Below are positions 1 to 6,050 of a stretch of 15,024 nt of DNA, piece after piece (the first letter of the stretch is position 1; each line of letters begins with the position of its first letter). The position numbers and the translations under genes were made by a program. The notes below the pieces were generated by a model, which was given only the letters and a program-made list of their open reading frames with translations, did no database searches and had not been told where the DNA came from. Source of the stretch: Desulfatitalea sp. (GTDB taxonomy: Bacteria > Desulfobacterota > Desulfobacteria > Desulfobacterales > Desulfosarcinaceae); the NCBI GenBank assembly GCA_013041835.1, contig JABDRH010000537.1:1-15024 (forward strand), read 5' to 3'.

Positions 1-530
1 ATCTTATCCTGTCGATGATCGTTACATATCAAAGCTTTGGCTTCGGCGGTTCGGAAAGTGTCAGGCAGTTGGGGTTGGTGCCCCGTCTCGCGGCCGAAGG
101 CAAAACCATCCACGATCATTGGCAAACAGACCTGTCCCCCCAGGCCAGTCTGGATATCCGAAAGGCGCAACTGGTGTGCGAATGCTTCTTTTGCAGTGCC
201 AATGCAATCGCCATGACAGGTGAGATTGTGAATGTCGACGGTGCGGGCAACCGTACCAGTGCCATGGGTTTTGGTCCATCCAAAGTGATCATCGTAGCCG
301 GTGTGAATAAGGTCACCAATGATCTCAACAGCGCACTGGGACGCGTCCGTGACATCGCCGGCCCCATGCGCGCCAAAAGCCTGAACATGAAAACGCCATG
401 CGCGAAAAGCGGTGTCTGCAGTGATTGCCACTCCCCCCAGCGCATTTGCCGAATTACCACGATTTTGCATCGTCAACCCATGCTGACGCCGACTAGTGTG
501 ATTTTGATCAACCAATCCCTCGGTTATTAA
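1..530 (+). CDS. LUD-domain (DUF162, LutC/YkgG-like) protein, 5'-truncated by the window edge
   Basis: The reading frame is open back to base 3, upstream of the first ATG at 15, and the N-terminal part of the domain is missing, so the gene starts outside the window. Numbered from that ATG, a glycine-rich FGFGGSESV motif lies at 8-16, the family core SANAIAMTGEIVNVDGAGNR at 61-80, then FGPSKVIIVAGVNK at 86-99. A C-terminal cysteine cluster follows (C129, C135, C138, C145; pattern TPCAKSGVCSDCHSPQRIC). This matches the stand-alone LUD proteins common in anaerobes, relatives of LutC of the lactate-oxidation complex. The exact reaction of these stand-alone members is unknown to me. The cysteines suggest metal or Fe-S binding, which is inference. 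No lutA or lutB neighbour is visible. The next gene begins 32 bp downstream on the same strand with no evident terminator, so co-transcription is possible. Confidence 0.85.
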   Translation, partial: LILSMIVTYQSFGFGGSESVRQLGLVPRLAAEGKTIHDHWQTDLSPQASLDIRKAQLVCECFFCSANAIAMTGEIVNVDGAGNRTSAMGFGPSKVIIVAGVNKVTNDLNSALGRVRDIAGPMRAKSLNMKTPCAKSGVCSDCHSPQRICRITTILHRQPMLTPTSVILINQSLGY

Positions 531-562
531 AACGAACGCTAACCACCACCAAAGAGGTCAAA

Positions 563-1543
563 ATGTTTTGGTATGTTCGACGGCCGCTGCTGATCATTTG
601 CCGGTTGCTTACTGCCGGTGTAACGCTGTTCTTTACCGTTGAAACCGGCTGGCCGGCCGAGCCCCACCTGGCCTATGTCAACGGTCAACCCATCTCGAGC
701 AAAGACCTTCGTCTGGAAATTGGCTTATTCCAAAATGAGATGAACTTGCGCAATCGGCCCGTATCATACAAAACGGTTGAAGCGCTTGACAGCCAATTGC
801 TGGCAAACCTTGTTTCACGCGAAGTGTTGTACCAGCACGCCAAGGCCCTTCATCTGAAACCCCGATCCCATAGCGTTTCGGAAGCCTATGCGGAACTGAG
901 CACACAATTTGGGGGAACATCGGCATTGAAGGCATTCATGAATAAAGCGGGCATCACCGAGGCGCAATTACGATCCAGGCTGGAAAAAGGATTGAGCGTT
1001 CGGCGCCTGCTGCGACGTGAGGCCATACGCAAGATCAGAATTTCCGAGTCGGAAATGCAAGCCTTCTACCGAAACCTCCCGGACTTTTTCCAGCATGGCG
1101 AGCAAGTCCGGGTACGCCATATCCTTATCACCGACAAGGAACCCGGCAAGGAAGAGAGTCGCATGACGGCCTGGAACCGCATCCAGACCCTTCAAGCCCA
1201 ACTCAACGCCGGTGCTGATTTTTCAGTGCTCGCCTTGAAATATTCCGAATGTCCCAGCCGATCAAAGGCGGGCGATCTGGGATACCTGACCAGGGACCAA
1301 CTATTACCGGGTTTTGCCCAAGCGGCGTTTGAGCTTCAACCGGGAGACACCAGTGACATCGTCACAACCCGATTCGGCTTTCACCTGATCCGCATGCTGG
1401 ATCGAAAGCCACAGAAACAGGTGACCTATAGAAAAGCGCTTGAAAAGATTGAAAGAACCTTGCGGCGCGACAAGGAAAACCAAGCAGTGAAACGTTACGT
1501 GGCGCAACACTTAAAACAGGCCGAAATTCGCTATCAGGAATAG
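563..1543 (+). CDS. SurA/PrsA-like parvulin peptidyl-prolyl cis-trans isomerase, exported
   Basis: This 326-residue protein is a predicted periplasmic foldase that isomerises Xaa-Pro bonds and chaperones exported or outer-membrane proteins. Arginines at 6-7 and a hydrophobic stretch at about 8-26 form a signal peptide, with a plausible cleavage after WPA (residue 32). Residues 34-170 form a SurA-like helical chaperone domain opening with VNGQPIS. The parvulin (rotamase) domain spans about 180-283, with VRHILIT at 184-190, the GADFSVLALKYS block at 217-228, GDLGYLTRDQLLPGF at 237-251 and FGFHLIRMLD at 271-280. A basic helical tail ends the protein. There is one parvulin domain, unlike E. coli SurA with two, so it resembles PrsA/PpiC-type proteins more. 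An AAAGAGGT-like ribosome site lies just upstream of the ATG. Retention of a signal anchor rather than cleavage cannot be excluded. Confidence 0.9.
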   Translation: MFWYVRRPLLIICRLLTAGVTLFFTVETGWPAEPHLAYVNGQPISSKDLRLEIGLFQNEMNLRNRPVSYKTVEALDSQLLANLVSREVLYQHAKALHLKPRSHSVSEAYAELSTQFGGTSALKAFMNKAGITEAQLRSRLEKGLSVRRLLRREAIRKIRISESEMQAFYRNLPDFFQHGEQVRVRHILITDKEPGKEESRMTAWNRIQTLQAQLNAGADFSVLALKYSECPSRSKAGDLGYLTRDQLLPGFAQAAFELQPGDTSDIVTTRFGFHLIRMLDRKPQKQVTYRKALEKIERTLRRDKENQAVKRYVAQHLKQAEIRYQE

Positions 1544-1569
1544 CCCACCGAAACAAACCGGCTTATTGG

Positions 1570-1600
1570 CTTGCATCCAGTTACTGAATCAAGTTTTTTT
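1570..1600 (+). terminator. Candidate intrinsic terminator after the isomerase gene
   Basis: Short interrupted hairpin: CTTG (1570-1573) pairs with CAAG (1590-1593), with an inner CAG/CTG pair, followed directly by seven T (1594-1600). It lies 26 bp after the isomerase stop. The stem is weak, so the call rests mainly on the T-run and the position. Confidence 0.35.
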
Positions 1601-1601
1601 C

Positions 1602-1631
1602 TTGACCAACGATCTGACCATCGCTTATTGT
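1602..1631 (+). promoter_or_regulatory. Possible sigma-70 promoter of the cold-shock gene
   Basis: TTGACC (1602-1607) matches five of six positions of a -35 box. TATTGT (1626-1631), 18 bp later, matches four of six of a -10 box. This would give a leader of about 120 nt before the TTG start at 1759, in keeping with the long leaders of many cold-shock genes. It is a consensus match only. Confidence 0.3.
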
Positions 1632-1758
1632 GTTTAATAGCGATTCTTAGATAAGGGCGTTGTTTTTTTTACAAAAAAGCATGCCACTGGCTTCAAGTAT
1701 CGCTGGAATCCGCAGATACGTTTCGACGGCGAACGTAACAAGACAGGAGGGCATTGCA

Positions 1759-1959
1759 TTGGCGAATGGTACGGTAAAATGGTTTAATAACAAGAAGGGC
1801 TACGGATTTATCAATGAGGAGAATGGACGGGATATCTTTGTTCATTTCTCATCCATTGTAATGGATGGTTATAAAACGCTGAACGAGGGCGATCAGGTCA
1901 TCTTCGATATTGAAGAGAGTACACGCGGTCCGGAAGCCAAAAACGTTCGTAAACCCTAA
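1759..1959 (+). CDS. Cold-shock domain protein (CspA family), TTG start
   Basis: This small single-stranded nucleic-acid-binding protein acts as an RNA chaperone. It is a single OB-fold cold-shock domain of 66 residues, the usual family size: ANGTVKWFN at 2-10, RNP1 KGYGFI at 13-18, and RNP2 DIFVHFS at 25-31. The TTG at 1759 is chosen because AGGAGGG (1745-1751) sits 7 bp upstream and the protein then begins at the canonical family N-terminus. The longer frame back to 1660 would add 33 residues that look like nothing in the family and lacks a comparable ribosome site. The gene stands alone between two candidate terminators. Regulation by temperature or growth phase is typical of the family but cannot be shown here. 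Confidence 0.93.
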   Translation: MANGTVKWFNNKKGYGFINEENGRDIFVHFSSIVMDGYKTLNEGDQVIFDIEESTRGPEAKNVRKP

Positions 1960-1981
1960 CACTTCAAATACGGCGAAAAGC

Positions 1982-2014
1982 CATCATGCCCTTCGGCGCG
2001 TGGTGCCTGTTTTT
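1982..2014 (+). terminator. Candidate intrinsic terminator after the cold-shock gene
   Basis: CATCA (1982-1986) pairs with TGGTG (2001-2005) with one wobble pair, and an inner GCC/GGC pair closes a small loop. TTTTT follows at 2010-2014, 4 nt after the stem. It lies 22 bp past the stop codon, where a terminator is expected. The stem is imperfect. Confidence 0.4.
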
Positions 2015-2041
2015 AGCTTCGAGTACCCTGTAGGCGACAGT

Positions 2042-2064
2042 GGCCCAGCCAGATTAGCTGGGCC
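2042..2064. repeat. Perfect 8-bp GC-rich hairpin between convergent genes
   Basis: GGCCCAGC (2042-2049) and GCTGGGCC (2057-2064) are exact reverse complements around a 7-nt loop. The hairpin sits in the 205-bp gap between the converging cold-shock and FkbM genes. Neither strand has a T-run after it, so it may act as a transcription-blocking or mRNA-end-stabilising structure rather than a classical terminator. I see nothing else in this gap apart from the terminator candidate nearer the cold-shock gene. Confidence 0.6.
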
Positions 2065-2164
2065 GGATAGCGTTCGCGGTTGTCGAATGAAGTGCTCCAA
2101 GTTGTATGCCGGCAATCGATCCGAATACCAAACATTGCCGGGTCATTGAATCCTGTTCGATTTT

Positions 2165-3202
2165 TCATCGAAATGGCCAAGAACGATCGGAGTCTATCCG
2201 CAGTGAGTTGTGTCGTCTCGCGTACAGCAACAGGAGGATGGCTTTATCGATTTGTGGAATGAGGATGCGCTTCAGAAGGTTGACGGGCCATCTTCCGATC
2301 CGGCGCCGCAAGTGCTTTGAAAAAGCATCCTTCACTCCGGCGGGAAAATCGCGCTTTTCCAGGATGCTCTGAGCGATGTCCAAGTATCCGTAATTTAACA
2401 ACAAGACGATGTACTTTTTCACCGCCTCATCATCGATGGCATCAAGATGATCCTCCCGGCGCGCGAAAAGGGCATCTCCAAAAGTAAGCTGGCCTTTGGA
2501 CCACCCGGTAAAAGCCCTCCTCTGCTGAAACACCCGGTTAAGAAATAGGAGCTCAAAACCGTGGCTCCGCATAAATGCAAGGACATCCTCAAACAATGCT
2601 TGACCTTCATAGAGAGGCAGAAACTCCACTTCGACCTCGACCATCGACGCAGTTTTCAAACATGCCTCGGCGCCCTTGAGGATTGACAATTCGGTGCCTT
2701 GCGTATCCAACTTGATCATGTCCGGACGAGAAAGTGCGGGATTTGACAAGAAAAACGAATCCAGCGTCGTCGTCTTCACTCTCATGGTTCGGTCTACAAC
2801 AAAGTTAGGACCAGCAAACAGCGCGGCGAACCGGGGATCAGGTAGAAGCCCGGACGATTCTCCTCGGGAACTGAATTGATGAAAATCGGCATCGCCATTT
2901 TGACCGCCCACGAAGACCGGAAAGATGTCCCTTCGGTACAGATCATGTGACTGCGCGTTCATGCGCTCGCATTCCTTTTCATCGGCATCAAAGCCGATGT
3001 GGTGGACAATGCGCCTGAGAGGGTCCAATTCTTCCGGAAGTCCACCACGGCAACCAACGTCAAGAACCGTGATGGGAGCCAAATGCGCATCTGTGATCAG
3101 CGTTGCCATCCGGCCGCGTGCCATCCAGTTGAGGTTATAGGGAAGAATCGCCTGATAAGGGCTAATATATCGGAAGATCGCATTGATTAAAAAACGGTTC
3201 AT
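2165..3202 (-). CDS. FkbM-family SAM-dependent methyltransferase with C-terminal extension
   Basis: 345-residue protein of the FkbM class, which typically O-methylates sugars or polyketides; the substrate here is unknown. The SAM-binding motif I VLDVGCRGG is at 46-54, the acidic loop IGFDAD at 69-74, and the FkbM signature DMIKLDTQGTELSILKGAE at 161-179. The fold ends near 247 (FGDALFARR). About 95 further residues (250-345) are helical and basic and match no domain I recognise. The start at 3202 is preferred over an upstream in-frame TTG at 3289, because that TTG lies inside a long palindrome and the 29 extra residues look non-conserved. The ribosome site before 3202 is weak (GAGAAA). The gene converges on the cold-shock gene and has no visible glycan-biosynthesis neighbours. 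Confidence 0.85.
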   Translation of the reverse strand: MNRFLINAIFRYISPYQAILPYNLNWMARGRMATLITDAHLAPITVLDVGCRGGLPEELDPLRRIVHHIGFDADEKECERMNAQSHDLYRRDIFPVFVGGQNGDADFHQFSSRGESSGLLPDPRFAALFAGPNFVVDRTMRVKTTTLDSFFLSNPALSRPDMIKLDTQGTELSILKGAEACLKTASMVEVEVEFLPLYEGQALFEDVLAFMRSHGFELLFLNRVFQQRRAFTGWSKGQLTFGDALFARREDHLDAIDDEAVKKYIVLLLNYGYLDIAQSILEKRDFPAGVKDAFSKHLRRRIGRWPVNLLKRILIPQIDKAILLLLYARRHNSLRIDSDRSWPFR

Positions 3203-3233
3203 CGTCTTTTTCTCGTTCTGGAGGATCGGCTTG

Positions 3234-3389
3234 GGGAGCAGGAAAGAAATAATTCCCCAAGATTGCGCTGGATTTGAGTTCGTCTGCAAGGCACATCCGC
3301 CGGTGCATCAGGATATGTGCCGGTGGATGTAACGCCGCAGACTTTGCTCAAAGACAACCAAGATGGGGAATTATTATTTTCCTGCGCCC
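3234..3389. repeat. 156-bp imperfect palindrome, MITE-like or hairpin leader
   Basis: The segment is symmetric about 3311/3312. The outer arms 3239-3258 (begins CAGGAAAG, ends TTCCCC) and 3365-3384 match in 18 of 20 positions as reverse complements. The GGG/CCC outermost bases extend the match to 3234 and 3389. The inner arms ACATCCGCCGGTGCAT (3293-3308) and ATGTGCCGGTGGATGT (3315-3330) match in 13 of 16 around a 6-nt loop. Between them, TTTGAG and TCTGC blocks match with 1-2 nt shifts. No obvious target-site duplication flanks it. It lies in the leader of the FkbM gene and downstream of the dehydrogenase gene. It could be a miniature inverted-repeat element, an insertion-sequence relic, or a structured RNA. 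The rest of the 3203-3477 gap shows nothing I can name. Confidence 0.75.
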
Positions 3390-3477
3390 TTATACACCAT
3401 CGGATGTCGTTTTTGAATGAACTTATTTCACCGTCCCACACGGGTCAACACGGCAAATCCGGGAACCGCGTTCACCA

Positions 3478-4329
3478 TCAGCGCAGACTTTGAGCGCCAT
3501 CGACGGTCAGGCAAGCACCGCTGATGTAGCTGGCCATGTCCGATGCAAGAAAGAGCACCGCATTGGCGATATCGTCTGGATAGCCGGGATGGCCCAATGG
3601 CATTGACGCAGTCCCAGTGAGGTTATTCAACTTCTCCAGGGTTTTGACCGCGCCGGGTGCAACGAATGACGACAACGAGCCACTATGAAGCGCAACGATC
3701 TTATCGTCGGTGATGGTGGATCCCGGGCTGACCGCGTTGACCAGTATCCGATGTTCGGCAAACTCTTTAGCCATAGACTGGGTGACAGCCCACAAACCGG
3801 CCTTGGCGGCCGAATAGGCCGGCAGCAGCCCAGAGGGTCGGAATCCATCCACGGACAACAAATTGATGATTCGACCACCGCGACCGGCGTCGATCATCAC
3901 CTTGGCCGCGAACTGTGAGGCGAAAAACGCCCCTTTGAGATCGGTGTCGATTGTCTCGTCCCACACCGATTCGTTCATTTCCATCGTCATGCAATGGGGA
4001 AACACCGCTGCGTTATTTACTAAGATGTCAACGCGTCCGAACCGCTCCATCGCCAGGTTGATTACCTTCTGGGAATCGTCGATACGACTGATGTCCGCCT
4101 GAACGCCGACTGCTTTTCCTCCCTGTGCGAGAACCTGCGTCTCGACGCGCTGTAGCGACTCAAGCCGCCGGCCTGTCAAAACAACTGCGGCACCAGCCTC
4201 TACCAACCGCCTCACGATAGCTTCGCCGAGTCCGCGGCTGCCGCCGGTGACTACGGCGCACCGGTCCTGCAGCGATGTCACACGATCCAATGGCATGGTT
4301 TCAGGAATTGATAGCAATGATGTCGTCAT
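3478..4329 (-). CDS. Short-chain dehydrogenase/reductase (classical SDR)
   Basis: 283-residue NAD(P)-dependent oxidoreductase with a Rossmann fold; the substrate is unknown. The cofactor motif TGGSRGLG is at 28-35, and TGRR at 52-55 supplies basic residues after strand 2 that hint at NADP preference (inference). NNAA is at 105-108, the catalytic Ser159 is in NLLSVDG, and Tyr172 and Lys176 are in YSAAK. The SPGS loop is at 201-204 and the C-terminal VDGA at 276-279. The fourth tetrad position, usually Asn in an NLKG-type motif, is Asp130 (DTDLKG). An N-terminal tail of about 20 residues precedes the fold. AAGGAG (minus strand, 4341-4336) lies 6 bp before the ATG. An intrinsic terminator separates it from the operon upstream, so it is probably transcribed alone. 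Any functional link with the corrinoid operon is unproven. Confidence 0.93.
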   Translation of the reverse strand: MTTSLLSIPETMPLDRVTSLQDRCAVVTGGSRGLGEAIVRRLVEAGAAVVLTGRRLESLQRVETQVLAQGGKAVGVQADISRIDDSQKVINLAMERFGRVDILVNNAAVFPHCMTMEMNESVWDETIDTDLKGAFFASQFAAKVMIDAGRGGRIINLLSVDGFRPSGLLPAYSAAKAGLWAVTQSMAKEFAEHRILVNAVSPGSTITDDKIVALHSGSLSSFVAPGAVKTLEKLNNLTGTASMPLGHPGYPDDIANAVLFLASDMASYISGACLTVDGAQSLR

Positions 4330-4349
4330 ATCGCACTCCTTTCATATCC

Positions 4350-4377
4350 ATTTAAAAAAAGCAATGCCTTTTGGCAA
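4350..4377 (-). promoter_or_regulatory. Possible promoter of the SDR gene
   Basis: Read on the minus strand, TTGCCA (4377-4372, five of six to the -35 consensus) is followed after 16 bp by TTAAAT (4355-4350, four of six to the -10 consensus). It falls just upstream of the SDR start and just downstream of the operon terminator, where a separate promoter is needed. Consensus match only. Confidence 0.35.
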
Positions 4378-4413
4378 CTAAGAACGCTCACATAAAGAAG
4401 CCCCAATGTTGGG

Positions 4414-4444
4414 AAAAACGGCGTTAAGGTGGTGGCGAACGCCG
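4414..4444 (-). terminator. Intrinsic terminator of the corrinoid/asparagine-synthetase operon
   Basis: On the minus strand, CGGCGTT (4444-4438) pairs perfectly with AACGCCG (4425-4419) across a 12-nt loop, and TTTTT follows at once (4418-4414). It begins 29 bp after the stop codon of the last asparagine-synthetase-like gene. Perfect GC-rich stem plus T-run and position make this a strong call for the end of the operon. Confidence 0.8.
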
Positions 4445-4473
4445 CGCATTATGAGTGGGAAGGAGATACTGAC

Positions 4474-6003
4474 TTATCTAAACGTAATCCATTGTCCGAC
4501 TGTTTTCACGGCGTGTCCTTCGCCGAAGTGTTTTGTAAAGATTTTAAAGTAATAATATTCTTCCTTGCTGCGGATCAACGGAAAGGCCTGGCGGGCATTT
4601 TCGAAGCTCGAATCATCGATCACCTGTTCGAAGTGATTCGGCAGCACGCCTGCTGATCCCGAACCTTGGGAAAATTCGGCTTTAAGACGCCATACCACCT
4701 CTTTGGGCAGATCGTTCTCAAAGGTCTTTCGAAAGATCCACTTTTCGACTTTTTCATCGCCTTCGGGCTTCTGTTTCAGTTCCGGGGCCATGGCCAAGGC
4801 ATAGTCAAGCAAGGGGCCGCAGATCAGAGGCGCCACTACGCGAACCTGGTTGCATTGATTCATATGGTCCAGTCGCAGCGAAGCGTTGTTGTGGAGAAAT
4901 TTCAGACAGTCGATCTGCCCCTTAAATTGGGCTGCCAGCGGCAGTTGTTTTAGATACATGTAGCCGCAAAACACTTCATCCCCGCCTTCACCGGAAAGAA
5001 GCACTTCGATGCCCTGCTCGCTGGCATACTTGGAGATCAGGTAATTGGACACGGCGCTGCGCACCAGGGAGGGATCGAAGGATTCGAGGAAAAAGATGGT
5101 TGTATCCAGGGCCGCCAGGATCTGGTCGAAATCGATGATCAACTCGTGGTGGGCGCTGTCAATATGTTGCGCCACTTTTCGGGCGTTGATGATGTCCTGG
5201 CTTTCGCCCACGCCCAGGGCAAAGGTGGGCAGTTGGGCCTGAGCACCGAATTTGTCCTTGAATCGGCGGCTGGCCAGCATGGCAATGACACTGCTGTCAA
5301 TGCCGCCGCTGAGCAGACTGCCCGTGGGATAGAAAAAATCGATGCGATCCTCGATGCTGCTCGTGATAAAATGGCGTACCTGGGCCATACACGCTTCTGG
5401 ATCTTCATGGCGCGTGGCCGGCGCCTGTTCAGGCAGTGAAGCAAAGGGGATAAAACGACCGGCCTGGTCCATGTAGTGCCCGGCAGGAAATTCGTACACC
5501 TGGTCCGTGACGGGCAGCAGGGATTTGATTTCCGATCCCAGGTAGATGGTTTGGCCCTGCTTGGCATAGAACAAGGTCTTGATGCCCAGCAGATCACGCG
5601 CGGCAAGAACATTTTGGTTCTCGTCCACGATGATAAAAGCAAATATGGCGTCGTTCAGGTGGTCGAACATCTTCGTACCAAAACGTGAATACAACGCGAG
5701 CAACAAACGTTCTTCTTGCAGCGGCCCTTCAGGCACAAGCAATTCGCGGCACAACGCGGGGCGGTTGCCGATCTGCCCGGCGTAGCCCATAAGGCGGGGG
5801 GCCGGCTGGGTTGAGACCAGGGGAACGGACGGTCGCTCCTCCGACGGGCAGCCGATGTCTGCCGGCAAATAATTCTGGCCCACCACGGCAGGCGCCATAT
5901 TCGCCGTACCCCAGATGTCCGGACCGCGATGGGCGATACCGGCCAACATCTTCTTGCAGGCATCCCGGTCGTCATTGCCGATAATCGCTACGAATCCACT
6001 CAT
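4474..6003 (-). CDS. Asparagine-synthetase-like amidotransferase with degenerate glutaminase site
   Basis: 509-residue homologue of class II asparagine synthetase B. The C-terminal synthetase domain looks intact: PP-loop SGGIDSS at 232-238 for ATP binding and adenylation of a carboxylate, FDPSLVRSAV at 309-318, and SGEGGDE at 337-343. The N-terminal glutaminase-like domain keeps HRGPD (25-29) but has lost its active site. It starts MSGF instead of MCGI, so the Cys nucleophile is Ser. The RLS motif is replaced around 44-47. The NGE glutamine-binding motif reads AGQ (75-77), and no SDSE motif remains. It should therefore not release ammonia from glutamine. It may use free ammonia or another amine, or act on an intramolecular amine as beta-lactam synthetases do (known from family; its use here is inference). 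AAGGAGA lies 8 bp before the ATG. Last gene of the operon. Confidence 0.88.
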   Translation of the reverse strand: MSGFVAIIGNDDRDACKKMLAGIAHRGPDIWGTANMAPAVVGQNYLPADIGCPSEERPSVPLVSTQPAPRLMGYAGQIGNRPALCRELLVPEGPLQEERLLLALYSRFGTKMFDHLNDAIFAFIIVDENQNVLAARDLLGIKTLFYAKQGQTIYLGSEIKSLLPVTDQVYEFPAGHYMDQAGRFIPFASLPEQAPATRHEDPEACMAQVRHFITSSIEDRIDFFYPTGSLLSGGIDSSVIAMLASRRFKDKFGAQAQLPTFALGVGESQDIINARKVAQHIDSAHHELIIDFDQILAALDTTIFFLESFDPSLVRSAVSNYLISKYASEQGIEVLLSGEGGDEVFCGYMYLKQLPLAAQFKGQIDCLKFLHNNASLRLDHMNQCNQVRVVAPLICGPLLDYALAMAPELKQKPEGDEKVEKWIFRKTFENDLPKEVVWRLKAEFSQGSGSAGVLPNHFEQVIDDSSFENARQAFPLIRSKEEYYYFKIFTKHFGEGHAVKTVGQWITFR

Positions 6004-6050
6004 CTCGTTTCTCCTTGCTGCTGTTCGGTCAACGCCGAAAAAAACGGTTT

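Noticed and set aside
2042..2064. Classical bidirectional terminator between the cold-shock and FkbM genes
   Set aside because: The stem is perfect, but no T-run follows on either strand; recorded only as a hairpin.
3199..3441. 80-residue minus-strand reading frame upstream of the FkbM gene
   Set aside because: It runs through the 156-bp palindrome, shows no domain or clear ribosome site, and ends inside the FkbM start region; its sequence is explained by the repeat.
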